In this document: in pieces, positions 15,919 through 24,226 of the stretch
How positions within the stretch are numbered: position 1 is the stretch's first letter
Layout: every line of letters starts with the position of its first letter
Assembly: GCA_937876985.1 (NCBI GenBank)
Contig: CALEFT010000019.1
Coordinates: 1 to 26,093 of the forward strand
Direction of reading: 5' to 3'
Length of the DNA stretch: 26,093 nucleotides
Source of the DNA: an uncultured Clostridia bacterium
GTDB taxonomy: Bacteria > Bacillota > Clostridia > Saccharofermentanales > Saccharofermentanaceae
The notes under the pieces: model-generated
Databases searched by the model: none
Told to the model about the DNA's origin: nothing
The model's input: the letters and a program-made list of their open reading frames with translations, nothing else
Made by a program: the position numbers and the translations under genes

Positions 15919-17037
15919 TTATACGTCAAGCTTCATATCGCCAGACTTAATCCAGCCCTTTTTGCGCATGAACTCAGAAATACCGAGAGTGATAAGCGCA
16001 GGCAAAATAAAGTAGAGAACAGCGATTTCAGAAAGTACAATCCAAGATGCAACACCCTCGCCAGTCATTGTTGTGAAAGTAATGATTGGACCTACAAGAC
16101 CAGCTGTTCCCATACCAGAGCCAACTGGAGCAGATGTCATCTTGAGGAGCACAGTAGATACTGGTCCAAGGATTGCAGAAGTTAATGTAGCTGGAATCCA
16201 AATGCGTGGATTTCTGATGATGTTTGGCATCTGAAGCATTGATGTGCCAAGACCTTGTGCGAGAAGTCCATCAACCTTGTTCTCGCGATAGGATGCAACA
16301 GCAAAACCAACCATCTGACAGCAGCAACCAACAGTCGCGGCACCAGCTGCGATACCAGATAGTCCGAGTGCAACACCAATTGCGGCGGAAGAAATAGGAA
16401 GTGTTAAGAACACACCCATTAGTACAGAAACGATGATACCCATCAGAATTGGCTGCTGCTCAGTTCCAGCGTTTACAAGTGCGCCAAGCCAGCCCATGAA
16501 TGTGGATACATATGGTCCAACAAAGATTCCAACAATAGCACCAGAAATGATGGAGCATAGTGGAGTAATAATAATATCAACCTTAGTCTTACCGCATACT
16601 AGATATCCAATACCGATACCTACAAGTGCTGCAAAAAACGCACCTAGTGGCTCACCTGGAAGTGGCAAAAGTGCCTTACCTTCTACTAGCAACGATCCTG
16701 CGCTATCAAAAACCTTCGCATAAGAACCAATCATACCGCATACAGCAGCAGAGATTGTTACGAGTGGCTTTTGCTTAAACTTAATTGCTACGCCAACGCC
16801 GATACCAGCACCCATAAGTGCCTGTGCCATCTTACCGATCAATACAGCATATTGGCCAATTGCACCAGGAATATATGTTCCGAGTTGTGCGATGATTGTT
16901 CCGATGATTAATGTGCAGAATAGTCCTGTTGCCATGCCTGACAAACCATCGATAAAAATGAGATTCATGAGTGACTTGAATTTAGAAGCGCCTGCACTCT
17001 TGGCATTTGGCTTCTTGTTGTCATTTTTCTGAGCCAT
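15919..17037 (-). CDS. PTS transporter subunit IIC (EIIC type 2), orphan
   Basis: This 372-residue, highly hydrophobic Gly/Ala-rich protein resembles the stand-alone PTS EIIC family (PTS_EIIC_2 group). It has about nine or ten membrane segments after a short polar N-terminus rich in Lys and Asn. Recognisable stretches include FIDGLSGMATGLF, IGIGYLVCGKTKVD, TLPISSAAIGVALGL and QMPNIIRNPRIWIPATLTSAILGP. No EIIA, EIIB or regulator gene is nearby, so it is either an orphan using subunits encoded elsewhere or a non-phosphorylating transporter. AGGAGG is 6-7 bases before the start. The ligand is unknown. It appears to be transcribed alone, with a long untranslated region upstream. Confidence 0.8.
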   Translation of the reverse strand: MAQKNDNKKPNAKSAGASKFKSLMNLIFIDGLSGMATGLFCTLIIGTIIAQLGTYIPGAIGQYAVLIGKMAQALMGAGIGVGVAIKFKQKPLVTISAAVCGMIGSYAKVFDSAGSLLVEGKALLPLPGEPLGAFFAALVGIGIGYLVCGKTKVDIIITPLCSIISGAIVGIFVGPYVSTFMGWLGALVNAGTEQQPILMGIIVSVLMGVFLTLPISSAAIGVALGLSGIAAGAATVGCCCQMVGFAVASYRENKVDGLLAQGLGTSMLQMPNIIRNPRIWIPATLTSAILGPVSTVLLKMTSAPVGSGMGTAGLVGPIITFTTMTGEGVASWIVLSEIAVLYFILPALITLGISEFMRKKGWIKSGDMKLDV

Positions 17038-17245
17038 TTTGTGCCTCCTTACAATTTACAAAGTATTTAATTATCCTTATGTGTAAATCGCAGCCCTCAC
17101 GTATGAAAAATACAATTCACTTTCATGTGATTAAAGTCTCTCATATTTTACTTTCAAATGAAATATGCGAAATTCCCCAAAATTATCACTTTGTTGACAG
17201 CTATGCTTTAGCACTTTAACTCTAACATGACAAAGCATATCATAA
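17038..17245 (-). promoter_or_regulatory. Long upstream region of the PTS EIIC gene
   Basis: About 200 bases between the cupin terminator and the EIIC start hold no open frame worth calling. On the minus strand TTGAAA and TTAATC with 17 bases between form a possible weak promoter. The word TGAAAGT occurs twice nearby (in TTTGAAAGTAAAA and CATGAAAGTGAA), and could be part of a regulator site. I see no convincing antiterminator hairpin pair. Confidence 0.3.
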
Positions 17246-17274
17246 CAAAAACCCGGCATCAAAAGACACCGGGC
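17246..17274 (-). terminator. Intrinsic terminator of the cupin gene
   Basis: On the minus strand GCCCGGTGTC and GATGCCGGGT form a stem (two GU pairs) closed by TTTT and followed by TTTTG. It lies about 30 bases after the cupin stop codon. Confidence 0.85.
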
Positions 17275-17300
17275 AAATAACAATCAAAACCGATTAGAAA

Positions 17301-17630
17301 TTACTGTCTAGTAATTACAGCAAAGAACTCGAAGTCAGCATTACTTGTATTGATGATGCTGTGATCGTGTCCCTTCGGACAATAGTGGCAATCACCTTGC
17401 ACTAGTGGAAGCTTCTCGCCATCAAAAATCAATGTCGCTTCACCCTTAGTTACATAGATAATCTCGCTATCCTTATAATGTGTATGCATTCCGATTGAGG
17501 ACATCGGCTCAAGCTTTCCAAGAATTATCTTGTTATGCCCATCGTCGCGTGTGCGATAGAAGAAAGAGCCTTCTCCACCTCTGAAATTCTTCTCCTCTAA
17601 CTCAGGCAGATTCTTAAACTTAATTAACAT
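17301..17630 (-). CDS. Small single-domain cupin protein
   Basis: This 109-residue protein is a single cupin barrel. The first metal-binding motif is seen in GMHTHYKDSEIIYVTKG (His, His, Glu) and the second in YCPKGHDHSIIN (His). A metal site of His/His/Glu/His type is therefore likely. Proteins of this size act as small isomerases, epimerases or sensors, and the substrate cannot be assigned. The gene has a clear promoter, a good ribosome binding site (GAGAGGG) and its own terminator, so it is a single-gene transcription unit. Confidence 0.85.
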   Translation of the reverse strand: MLIKFKNLPELEEKNFRGGEGSFFYRTRDDGHNKIILGKLEPMSSIGMHTHYKDSEIIYVTKGEATLIFDGEKLPLVQGDCHYCPKGHDHSIINTSNADFEFFAVITRQ

Positions 17631-17665
17631 AAATATCCCTCTCTTTTACTAATATCTTTATGTGT

Positions 17666-17694
17666 ATTATCGTTTTTTTGCAAAGTCTAGTCAA
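17666..17694 (-). promoter_or_regulatory. Sigma-A promoter of the cupin gene
   Basis: On the minus strand TTGACT (17689-17694) and GATAAT (17666-17671) are separated by 17 bases. Each hexamer differs from consensus at one base. The leader would be about 30 bases. Confidence 0.8.
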
Positions 17695-17736
17695 GTACAA
17701 AGCGTATTTGTTATCAATTAGTTTTTACTTTTCACA

Positions 17737-17748
17737 CTCGAAAAGCAT
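17737..17748 (-). repeat. GATGCTTTTCGAG intergenic motif, copy 4
   Basis: On the minus strand ATGCTTTTCGAG, with A instead of G before the core. It begins only 2 bases after the stop codon of the 950-residue membrane protein gene and is about 43 bases upstream of the cupin -35 box. CTTTTC and a following GAAAAG can pair around GAGTGT, but no T-run follows. Confidence 0.75.
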
Positions 17749-17750
17749 TT

Positions 17751-20603
17751 CTATTCTATTAAATCTGAATAGTTAGCGTCCGGAGAAAGGATTGCGACAT
17801 TCGAGAACGCATAAGAGAGAATTCTTTCGTCTTGTGAACCGAAGTCAGAAGGAGACCAAGTCGGTGCAGCGATTGTAATTGTATTATAATCTTGAAGAGA
17901 AATCATATCTCCAAATTCTGCTAAATCAAACTTGAAGCACCATGCGTCAGGCTCTCCGTCACTATCTATATCGCACCACATCTCTTGATTAGATGCGTCA
18001 ATTGTCACAAATTCCTCGTCGTTAATCCAAATGGTCATTGGATATCCGTCATATTCTTCGAAGATTAGCGGATGAATATTTACTGACATATTAAGGTCAA
18101 TTATCATTCTGTAGCCTGTTTCTATACTTCCGTCATTATCCTCGTTAGAAACGTTAATGTATGGTGCGAAGAACTCAATTCTCACAGGCTCTGTGCTTGC
18201 CCACGCAAAACCATCCTCTGGATTTCCTAGACCAGAAACATTGTTCGAATTATATGCATATAAGAAATAATCATTTCTCTCAAACGCTGTTTGCAATCTC
18301 GATAGAATATCAAAATCGTAGAAGTGTAAAGTCCTTAGACCGTAATTATATTCATAGAATGGTAGATGTAATAATTCTACCAAGTTGAAATCAGAACGCT
18401 TGTTATTATCTTCAGCTTCTTGATTGTTAGCATCAAGACGAGACAAATATGAAGAATATGTATCTGTTCCTGTATTCTGTGAACGAAGCATTCTCATGTC
18501 GTAATACGAATCTAGGTCGTGATTGTCAAAGCTTAAGAAATATATAGTTTCATATGATTCTCGAATAATTCTATCGAAAGAAAAACTATTATCTATTCGA
18601 TAAAAAATATCGGTATCCGTAAGCAAATCTGTAACGATGGACAAGGCTCCCATAGTGTTATAGTCCATGATACAAGCATCAGCGTCTTCGACTTCGTCGA
18701 TATACTTTTCGATATCGTTCCAGCTAAGAAGAGTATTGTCCTGGAAGGTCGATGTGAATACTGTATATGGGAGCAAATATAAGCATGCCACGATAGTGAT
18801 GTAATGCAGTGTCTTTGTTTGACGAATGTTTGTAACAAAAGATAGTGCAATAAGTGGAACAACAGTTGCAAGAATTGCGCTACCAGCATAAATCGTATTT
18901 ATTTGTGGAAAGATAAGCAAAATTGTAATTACTGTTCCAAACATCATGACAAACAATATCTCGCGGCAAAGGCTTCGTGATACTGAGAAAACTGACCTGA
19001 ATTCCTGGAACGCTGCAACAGGAAGAACAACTATTCCAGTAATGAGGACTAGTGCATAAAGACTCGATAGCACAATCGACTCGATAGGCTTTATGACTGT
19101 ACCAATTGGCGCGGAAACGATTCGGAACAAAACAATAACGAAGCCTACTACAACAAGAGCTGCTAAGGAAATTGAATAGAGTCGTATCGACATAAGTTTT
19201 GAAAGCAGGCGTCTTACAGGATAAGCTAATAAGCTTAAGTTCAAAACAAATATTACTACGCACAAAATGACGCCAGCAAAAAGCGCATTACGCGGAGCAA
19301 AATCCGCACTAGTGGTCGATAAGAAAGATATTCTAGATGCAAAACTTAAATAGAAATACCTTTTGCAAAAATTGTAGATGAACAAAATTGCAGGAATTGC
19401 GAAAACCGAGATAATCATGTTCATATAAATAGGTATGATAAACTGTTTCTTACTGCTTTTGTTACTCTTACCTACCCTTGCACCAGCAGATTTACTTAGA
19501 CGAATTGCTACGATAATGAAAGCAAATGTAATAACTGGCAATAAGAAAATACCTATAGAATCTACATAGCAAAGACCTATCGTTGCAAAAGAAGCAAGTA
19601 TGAGACCACAGATAATACTTTGTGTTGGACTTGTAAGTCCATAAACAATGGCAAGAATTAGCACAACCTGCAATCCAACACTAACCGTAGAGTGATTCAC
19701 CCAAAGCATCTGCGGAGATAGAAGCGACAAAAGCAGCAGATACATTTTCTTCGTATCGTCAAGTCGGAAATTGCGCGCTATTGCTAGTAGTAAAACAATC
19801 TGTATAAATGTAAGAATCGGATTAAGCAAATTCATATTGGTATAGCCAAAAATGCAACCAACTAAAGCAAGTAACGCAGAATAGCTTGGCATTCCGTAGA
19901 AAACGCCACCCATAGTGTCACTTACTTCCCCATCATAATTGTCTGGTACAAGAATTCTATTCGAATTAGCTAAAGCCCTATAGTAATCCTCATCAAACAA
20001 TGTAGAAAAGCTCTCATTAGACATATTCTGCGGATCGTGCAAAAACAAATTCTCTTCGTTAAAGACATAGTAGTTTTCTGTTTTGCCACAAAGCAAAGCT
20101 AATGCCTTGAGCTGCGCTCCATCTTCTAGACGGCTAGCCCCAGAAAAGCCATTTACAATAAAAGAAATTACGATGATAAAGAATACCACCATAGAGACAT
20201 TACTATGAGAAGTAATCTCTCGATATAGCCAGAACCTAGACAAGAATATAGAAGCTTTACTTGCTTCCTTCTTGTCATCATCTGCTTCTTCGCCAGGAAT
20301 ATTAACCTTAGTCTCACGAACCATAGCAAGGCTATTTGTCTTTCTAAGTTTTGCTCGAAGCGGAACAGTTAAGAAAAAACTAGCTGCATTAAAGACAAAT
20401 ATTCCCATCAAAATAAGTGGCAGCTGAAACTTCTCAAACGCGAGTGAAAGCGTCGATGCTAGAAGAATCTCACAGATATAAATAATAGAAGAAATTGTAT
20501 TGTGAGTAATTTTGTTGTTAGACCTTCCAAGACTTCTAGAGATCAAGAAGACATTGAATACACAAATCACAAAATAATAAATGCGAATGATTATAGTCAT
20601 CAT
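17751..20603 (-). CDS. Large multi-pass membrane protein, possible GT-C glycosyltransferase
   Basis: This 950-residue protein has three N-terminal membrane segments, a cytoplasmic charged stretch and a fourth segment near residue 140. An external loop of about 90 residues with acidic sites (SRLEDGAQLKAL) follows, then a block of about ten more segments, and an external C-terminal domain from about residue 640 to the end. An acidic first large loop followed by YGMPSYSALLALVG-type sequence resembles GT-C enzymes that use polyprenyl-phosphate sugars, but I do not recognise a specific family. Context supports the idea: a polyprenyl-phosphate-type glycosyltransferase gene lies one gene upstream. 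Its start overlaps the cytidine deaminase stop by 4 bases (ATGA), so the two are co-translated. The function is inferred. Confidence 0.65.
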   Translation of the reverse strand: MMTIIIRIYYFVICVFNVFLISRSLGRSNNKITHNTISSIIYICEILLASTLSLAFEKFQLPLILMGIFVFNAASFFLTVPLRAKLRKTNSLAMVRETKVNIPGEEADDDKKEASKASIFLSRFWLYREITSHSNVSMVVFFIIVISFIVNGFSGASRLEDGAQLKALALLCGKTENYYVFNEENLFLHDPQNMSNESFSTLFDEDYYRALANSNRILVPDNYDGEVSDTMGGVFYGMPSYSALLALVGCIFGYTNMNLLNPILTFIQIVLLLAIARNFRLDDTKKMYLLLLSLLSPQMLWVNHSTVSVGLQVVLILAIVYGLTSPTQSIICGLILASFATIGLCYVDSIGIFLLPVITFAFIIVAIRLSKSAGARVGKSNKSSKKQFIIPIYMNMIISVFAIPAILFIYNFCKRYFYLSFASRISFLSTTSADFAPRNALFAGVILCVVIFVLNLSLLAYPVRRLLSKLMSIRLYSISLAALVVVGFVIVLFRIVSAPIGTVIKPIESIVLSSLYALVLITGIVVLPVAAFQEFRSVFSVSRSLCREILFVMMFGTVITILLIFPQINTIYAGSAILATVVPLIALSFVTNIRQTKTLHYITIVACLYLLPYTVFTSTFQDNTLLSWNDIEKYIDEVEDADACIMDYNTMGALSIVTDLLTDTDIFYRIDNSFSFDRIIRESYETIYFLSFDNHDLDSYYDMRMLRSQNTGTDTYSSYLSRLDANNQEAEDNNKRSDFNLVELLHLPFYEYNYGLRTLHFYDFDILSRLQTAFERNDYFLYAYNSNNVSGLGNPEDGFAWASTEPVRIEFFAPYINVSNEDNDGSIETGYRMIIDLNMSVNIHPLIFEEYDGYPMTIWINDEEFVTIDASNQEMWCDIDSDGEPDAWCFKFDLAEFGDMISLQDYNTITIAAPTWSPSDFGSQDERILSYAFSNVAILSPDANYSDLIE

Positions 20604-21028
20604 TGCATCAAGTCACCTCCGTTTGGAAGTCTAGTCCATGCAAGCGGCAAAAGTTCGCGAATATCGGTCTTAATAATATTAGAATTCTCATCTGCCAGAA
20701 CAACCTTCATATCTGGGCAGTATTCCATCATCATTTGACGGCAATTACCACATGGAGCAAATAGGCCAGCAGGGCCTTCCGGGTGAACTGCAACGATAGT
20801 ATCAAAGTCGTGTCTACCTTCAGAAATCGCCTTGCCGATTGCAACAAATTCTGCACAAGAACCATGTATGCAGTCACAGTTTACACCAGTAAAAATATCT
20901 CCATTAGACATCCTCGTAGCGCATCCAACTGTATGGAAAAATGTGCCCTCAACCTTAGCCTTATCAAGTGTCTCGTAGGCCTTAGTGATTAGTTCTCTAT
21001 CATCATTTGTTACTTCATAATTTCTCAT
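20600..21028 (-). CDS. cdd: Cytidine deaminase
   Basis: This 142-residue protein matches the small zinc-dependent cytidine deaminase family, which converts cytidine or deoxycytidine to uridine or deoxyuridine. The zinc site is seen as SCAEFVAIG (Cys58, Glu60) and PCGNCRQ (Cys93, Cys96), the usual three-Cys arrangement. Length is close to the family norm of 130-140. Related deaminases of this size act on blasticidin S, so nucleoside salvage is the likeliest but not the only role. It overlaps the 950-residue membrane protein gene by 4 bases, an unexpected pairing. The ribosome binding site (GGGG) is modest. A copy of the recurring motif lies where its -35 box would be. Confidence 0.88.
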   Translation of the reverse strand: MRNYEVTNDDRELITKAYETLDKAKVEGTFFHTVGCATRMSNGDIFTGVNCDCIHGSCAEFVAIGKAISEGRHDFDTIVAVHPEGPAGLFAPCGNCRQMMMEYCPDMKVVLADENSNIIKTDIRELLPLAWTRLPNGGDLMQ

Positions 21029-21100
21029 TTTAGCTACCCCATGTTTACAATTACCACTTGTGCTATGTACAAATAGACACGAATATATTACTTAAGTGGT

Positions 21101-21113
21101 GATACTTTTCGAG
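21101..21113 (+). repeat. GATGCTTTTCGAG intergenic motif, copy 5 (variant)
   Basis: Plus-strand GATACTTTTCGAG, with A for G at the fourth base. It is 17 bases after the stop codon of the glycosyltransferase gene. On the minus strand CTCGAA of this copy is 17 bases upstream of TAATAT, so it would occupy the -35 position of a cytidine deaminase promoter. Confidence 0.7.
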
Positions 21114-21130
21114 AAAGGCAAGGCAAGAAA

Positions 21131-22099
21131 TTAGAGCTTAAACTCATCCTCTCTTGGATTTTCCTTAACTTCGAGTGCGCGAACTCTATACTGAATGTCC
21201 TCGAGGATCTTGCGGTTAGCCGCGATGGTATCGCCAACAAGACCAATCATGAATACAATTGCTCCAAGAATCATGAGAATTGTCATAAGAAGAAGCAGCT
21301 GTACATGTCCAGAGATACTTCCAAAATTCGTAATTACAAGATAATAAACTCCAAGTCCAAGTCCAATCAAGAACGAGATTGCGCCAATTGTGCCGAAGAA
21401 GCGAAGTGGGTGATACATGATAAACGATCTGGAAATAACGCTTGCAGAACGCTTCATATAACGCCACATGCTAGAGAAAAGTCTAGATGGACGCGTCTCG
21501 CCGTTTGTTCTGATTGGCACCGAAGTCATAGAAATCTTCTGGCGGCCAGCCTGAATAATCGTCTCAAGAGTATATGTATAGTCATTTACTACGTTCATTC
21601 GAAGTGCAGCTTCTCTAGAATAGGCTCTAAAGCCGCTAGGTGCGTCAGGAATATCCGTTCCGCTTGCTACTCGAACCACCCAGCTACCAAGATGCTGGAA
21701 CTTCTTCTTCTTCCAAGAGAAGTGCTCAGTCTCATCAATTGGACGCTCACCAATTACGATATCCGCCTTGCCGTCAACGATTGGACGAACAATCTTCTCT
21801 ATGTCCGCGCCACAATACTGATTGTCTGCATCTGTATTTACGATAATGTCTGCGCCAAGTCTTAGACAAGCGTCAAGTCCTGCCATAAAGCCCTTCGCTA
21901 GACCTTTGTTTGTCTTGAAATTTACAACATAGTTAAAGCCAAGCTCCTTAGCCTTCTCTACTGTCTTATCTTTACTTCCGTCGTTGATAATCAAATATTC
22001 AATCTCGTCAATGCCGTCGATATGCTTTGGTAAATCGTTCCAAGTAACCTCTAAAGTCTCCTCCTCGTTAAAGCAAGGAATCTGAATAATTAATTTCAT
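21131..22099 (-). CDS. Family 2 glycosyltransferase, polyprenyl-phosphate sugar type
   Basis: This 322-residue enzyme has a GT2 domain: IPCFNEEETLEVTW at the N-terminus, LIINDGSKDKT, the metal and sugar-nucleotide site NTDADNQY, and later DAPSGFRAYSREAA. Two membrane helices follow near residues 232-256 and 265-290. This layout is that of dolichol/undecaprenyl-phosphate mannosyl- or glucosyl-transferases, which make lipid-linked sugar donors on the inner face of the membrane. It overlaps HydE by 4 bases (ATGA) and so is translationally coupled to it. The nearby large membrane protein could use its product. The sugar is not known. Confidence 0.88.
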   Translation of the reverse strand: MKLIIQIPCFNEEETLEVTWNDLPKHIDGIDEIEYLIINDGSKDKTVEKAKELGFNYVVNFKTNKGLAKGFMAGLDACLRLGADIIVNTDADNQYCGADIEKIVRPIVDGKADIVIGERPIDETEHFSWKKKKFQHLGSWVVRVASGTDIPDAPSGFRAYSREAALRMNVVNDYTYTLETIIQAGRQKISMTSVPIRTNGETRPSRLFSSMWRYMKRSASVISRSFIMYHPLRFFGTIGAISFLIGLGLGVYYLVITNFGSISGHVQLLLLMTILMILGAIVFMIGLVGDTIAANRKILEDIQYRVRALEVKENPREDEFKL

Positions 22100-23256
22100 C
22101 TTCTTACATCTCCTCTATCAATCACAACACGATATCCTATCGCGTCAACTATTCTTGTCAGCTCGTCAACGCATTCAGCCGACTCTGCCCCAAGGCTTAC
22201 CTTATTATCGTATAAGTCATACTTCGCGCGCACAGAAACTGGCGACAAATTCGGCATTACTACATTGCCTCCAGAAACAAGTCCTAGCTCGCGCCCCATA
22301 GCACTAATTGTACCAAGAGATGTGGTGGAAGGCAAAAGAATTTTAGGAAAAATTAATCTTAAAATCGCTAGTAATTTTAGCGTTAGTGACAAATCTCCCT
22401 TCTCCTCTTTCGCGAAAAGCGTATCCTTATGCGGAACAAACGGTCCAATGCCTATCATGTCTGGCTGTAATTTCTGTAAAAATCTGATATCCATCACAAT
22501 ATCTTCAAGTGTCTGATATGGCGCACCAACCATGAAGCCTGCACCAACCTGATAACCTAGCTCCTTAAGGTTGTAAAGACACTCAACTCTGTTCTCGTAG
22601 CTCATGTTACTTGGATGTAGCTTCTCGTATAACGATTTGTTCGCCACTTCATGTCTTAGCAGATATCTATCTGCACCAGCGTCCTTCCATAGCTTATATG
22701 TAGAATAATCTTCTTCTCCAAGCGACAAAGTTACTGCCGTATCAGGCATTTTATTCTTAATCGCATCGACGATTCTTGCAACTTCATCCTTATCGTATGC
22801 GCCACCCTCGCCGCCTTGCATGACAAACGTGCGAAAGCCTAGCTCGTATCCATGTATAGCTGTCTCAACTATTTGTTTTGGCTCAAGCTTATATCTAGAT
22901 ACGTTCGGATTTGTTGCCGATATTCCACAGTAAAGGCAGCGATTCTTGCAAATATTCGTAATCTCGATAAGGCCTCGAATATATACATCCTTACCATAAT
23001 TACTAATACGGACATCATTACTTCTGCTTATCAAATATCCGAAATTTGTCTTAGAAACCTCATCTACTGCATTTTGTAATCCATGCTTCTCCTTAACCAA
23101 ATCGATTAATCCCGATAACAAGTCTGTTGATACTTTATCCCTAATCAAATACAGTAAGTCTTCGTCTTTGACACTAGAAATATCACCTTCATAAAGTCTA
23201 TCGACAATATTAGTAAATCTCGAATCTAGTTCTTCCGTTATATCTTCTCTACTCAT
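22096..23256 (-). CDS. hydE: [FeFe]-hydrogenase H-cluster maturase HydE (radical SAM)
   Basis: This 386-residue protein is a radical SAM enzyme with the cluster-binding motif CKNRCLYC (Cys103, 107, 110). HydE features follow in order: FVMQGGEGG, TLSLGEE, RYLLRHEVAN, GAGFMVGAPYQT, IGIGPFVPHKDT, LPSTTSLGTI and VVMPNLSP. HydE acts with HydF and HydG to build the diiron site of [FeFe]-hydrogenase, implying an anaerobic hydrogen-metabolising host. HydF, HydG and the hydrogenase are not in this window. GGAGG is 12 bases before the ATG, which is long. The stop overlaps the glycosyltransferase start by 4 bases, an unusual partner. Related enzymes such as BioB, PylB and HmdB share the fold, but the motif set favours HydE. 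Confidence 0.9.
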   Translation of the reverse strand: MSREDITEELDSRFTNIVDRLYEGDISSVKDEDLLYLIRDKVSTDLLSGLIDLVKEKHGLQNAVDEVSKTNFGYLISRSNDVRISNYGKDVYIRGLIEITNICKNRCLYCGISATNPNVSRYKLEPKQIVETAIHGYELGFRTFVMQGGEGGAYDKDEVARIVDAIKNKMPDTAVTLSLGEEDYSTYKLWKDAGADRYLLRHEVANKSLYEKLHPSNMSYENRVECLYNLKELGYQVGAGFMVGAPYQTLEDIVMDIRFLQKLQPDMIGIGPFVPHKDTLFAKEEKGDLSLTLKLLAILRLIFPKILLPSTTSLGTISAMGRELGLVSGGNVVMPNLSPVSVRAKYDLYDNKVSLGAESAECVDELTRIVDAIGYRVVIDRGDVRR

Positions 23257-23285
23257 TATCAGCTTCTTCCTCCAAACAAAGCAAT

Positions 23286-24101
23286 TTATGCCAAACCGAT
23301 ATCAAGCATAATCATCGTCACAAAACCAAGCGCAAAAGCAATTGTACCAATATTACTATGCTCGCCACCACTCATCTCTGGAACTAATTCTTCTACAACC
23401 ACATAGATCATAGCACCTGCCGCAAAGCTTAATAGATAAGGCATAAGTGGTAGCATCATCGATGCAGCAAGAATAGTAATCAAAGCACCTATTGGTTCCG
23501 CTAGACTAGTAAGTGCACCAAGACAAAAGCTCTTTAAGGAAGACATGCCATTAGCACGGAAAGGAACAGAAACAATCATACCCTCAGGAAAATTATGAAT
23601 CGCGATAGCTAGTGCTAGAACAAACGCACCCTTAACCGCTGCATCCGTTCCCTGCTCAAGACCATTTGCAGCCATAATGCCGACAGCCATTCCTTCAGGA
23701 AGATTATGTAGCATAATCGCAAGAAACATCATAAACGACTTACTAAGGCTCGACTGCATCTTCAAAGTTCCGCCCTCTATCTCATAAGCATCAGGTCCTT
23801 GCTCCGAGTGACTATGAATATGTGGAATAATCTTATCTAGAACAAAAAGGAAGCCCATTCCAAGCAAGAAACCCACCACAGCAGGAACAAAAGCTAATCT
23901 TCCTCGACCTTCTTCTGTTGCTTGCTCAACCGCAGGAAGAAGCAATCCCCAAAAAGATGCCGACATCATAATTCCAGCCGCAAAGCCCACAAGTGCGCGC
24001 AAAAACTTCTTGTCAATCTCATCCTTGACAAAGAAAACCATCGCAGCACCAAGCATACTTCCGACAACCGGCATCAAAATCTGTACAAATAAATCAATCA
24101 T
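23286..24101 (-). CDS. ZIP-family metal transporter
   Basis: This 271-residue membrane protein belongs to the ZIP family, which imports zinc or other divalent metals. The two signature helices are seen as LHNLPEGMAVG and IHNFPEGMIVS, each with the metal-binding His, Pro, Glu set. About eight membrane segments and a His-containing cytoplasmic loop (PHIHSHSE) fit the family. No Shine-Dalgarno sequence precedes the ATG. Instead an extended -10 box ends 6 bases before it, so the mRNA may be leaderless. HydE follows about 30 bases downstream and may be co-transcribed. Confidence 0.9.
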   Translation of the reverse strand: MIDLFVQILMPVVGSMLGAAMVFFVKDEIDKKFLRALVGFAAGIMMSASFWGLLLPAVEQATEEGRGRLAFVPAVVGFLLGMGFLFVLDKIIPHIHSHSEQGPDAYEIEGGTLKMQSSLSKSFMMFLAIMLHNLPEGMAVGIMAANGLEQGTDAAVKGAFVLALAIAIHNFPEGMIVSVPFRANGMSSLKSFCLGALTSLAEPIGALITILAASMMLPLMPYLLSFAAGAMIYVVVEELVPEMSGGEHSNIGTIAFALGFVTMIMLDIGLA

Positions 24102-24107
24102 GCAAGT

Positions 24108-24127
24108 ATTTTACCACTTTGGTGGTA
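24108..24127 (-). promoter_or_regulatory. ZIP gene promoter with overlapping inverted repeat
   Basis: On the minus strand TGGTAAAAT is an extended -10 box ending 6 bases before the start codon. It overlaps a perfect repeat, TACCAC and GTGGTA separated by four bases (24112-24127), a likely operator. The recurring motif (copy 6) joins this repeat and covers the -35 position. Confidence 0.6.
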
Positions 24128-24137
24128 GCTTTTCGAG
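24126..24137 (+). repeat. GATGCTTTTCGAG intergenic motif, copy 6 (variant)
   Basis: Plus-strand TAGCTTTTCGAG, preceded by GGTGG. It lies between the rpsT terminator and the ZIP gene. On the minus strand its CTCGAAAA is centred at the -35 position relative to the ZIP -10 box. Confidence 0.7.
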
Positions 24138-24164
24138 AGAGACAGTGCCCAAATTTAAGGCAAA

Positions 24165-24193
24165 CAAAAACCCTCAACTTAAAGTCGAGGGTC
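24165..24193 (-). terminator. Intrinsic terminator of rpsT
   Basis: On the minus strand ACCCTCGACTT and AGTTGAGGGT form a stem of about ten pairs with a very short loop. It is followed by TTTTTG. It lies about 35 bases after the rpsT stop codon. Confidence 0.85.
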
Positions 24194-24226
24194 GTTAATT
24201 TCTAAAAAACTATTCGTAATTCGAAA

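Noticed and set aside
17720..17748. Motif copy 4 as an intrinsic terminator (CTTTTC and GAAAAG pairing).
   Set aside because: The six-pair AT-rich stem is weak, no T-run follows, and the other copies lack the same pairing partner.
21305..21865. A 186-codon open frame on the plus strand opposite the glycosyltransferase gene.
   Set aside because: It is antisense to a gene with clear GT2 motifs and its Ser/Arg/Cys-rich product looks like a shadow frame.
22403..22430. Motif-like cgcgaaaagcgtat inside hydE, and cgcgaaaagctc in the EAL gene near 13868.
   Set aside because: They lack the CTCGAAAAG core and are explained by coding sequence, so I do not count them as motif copies.
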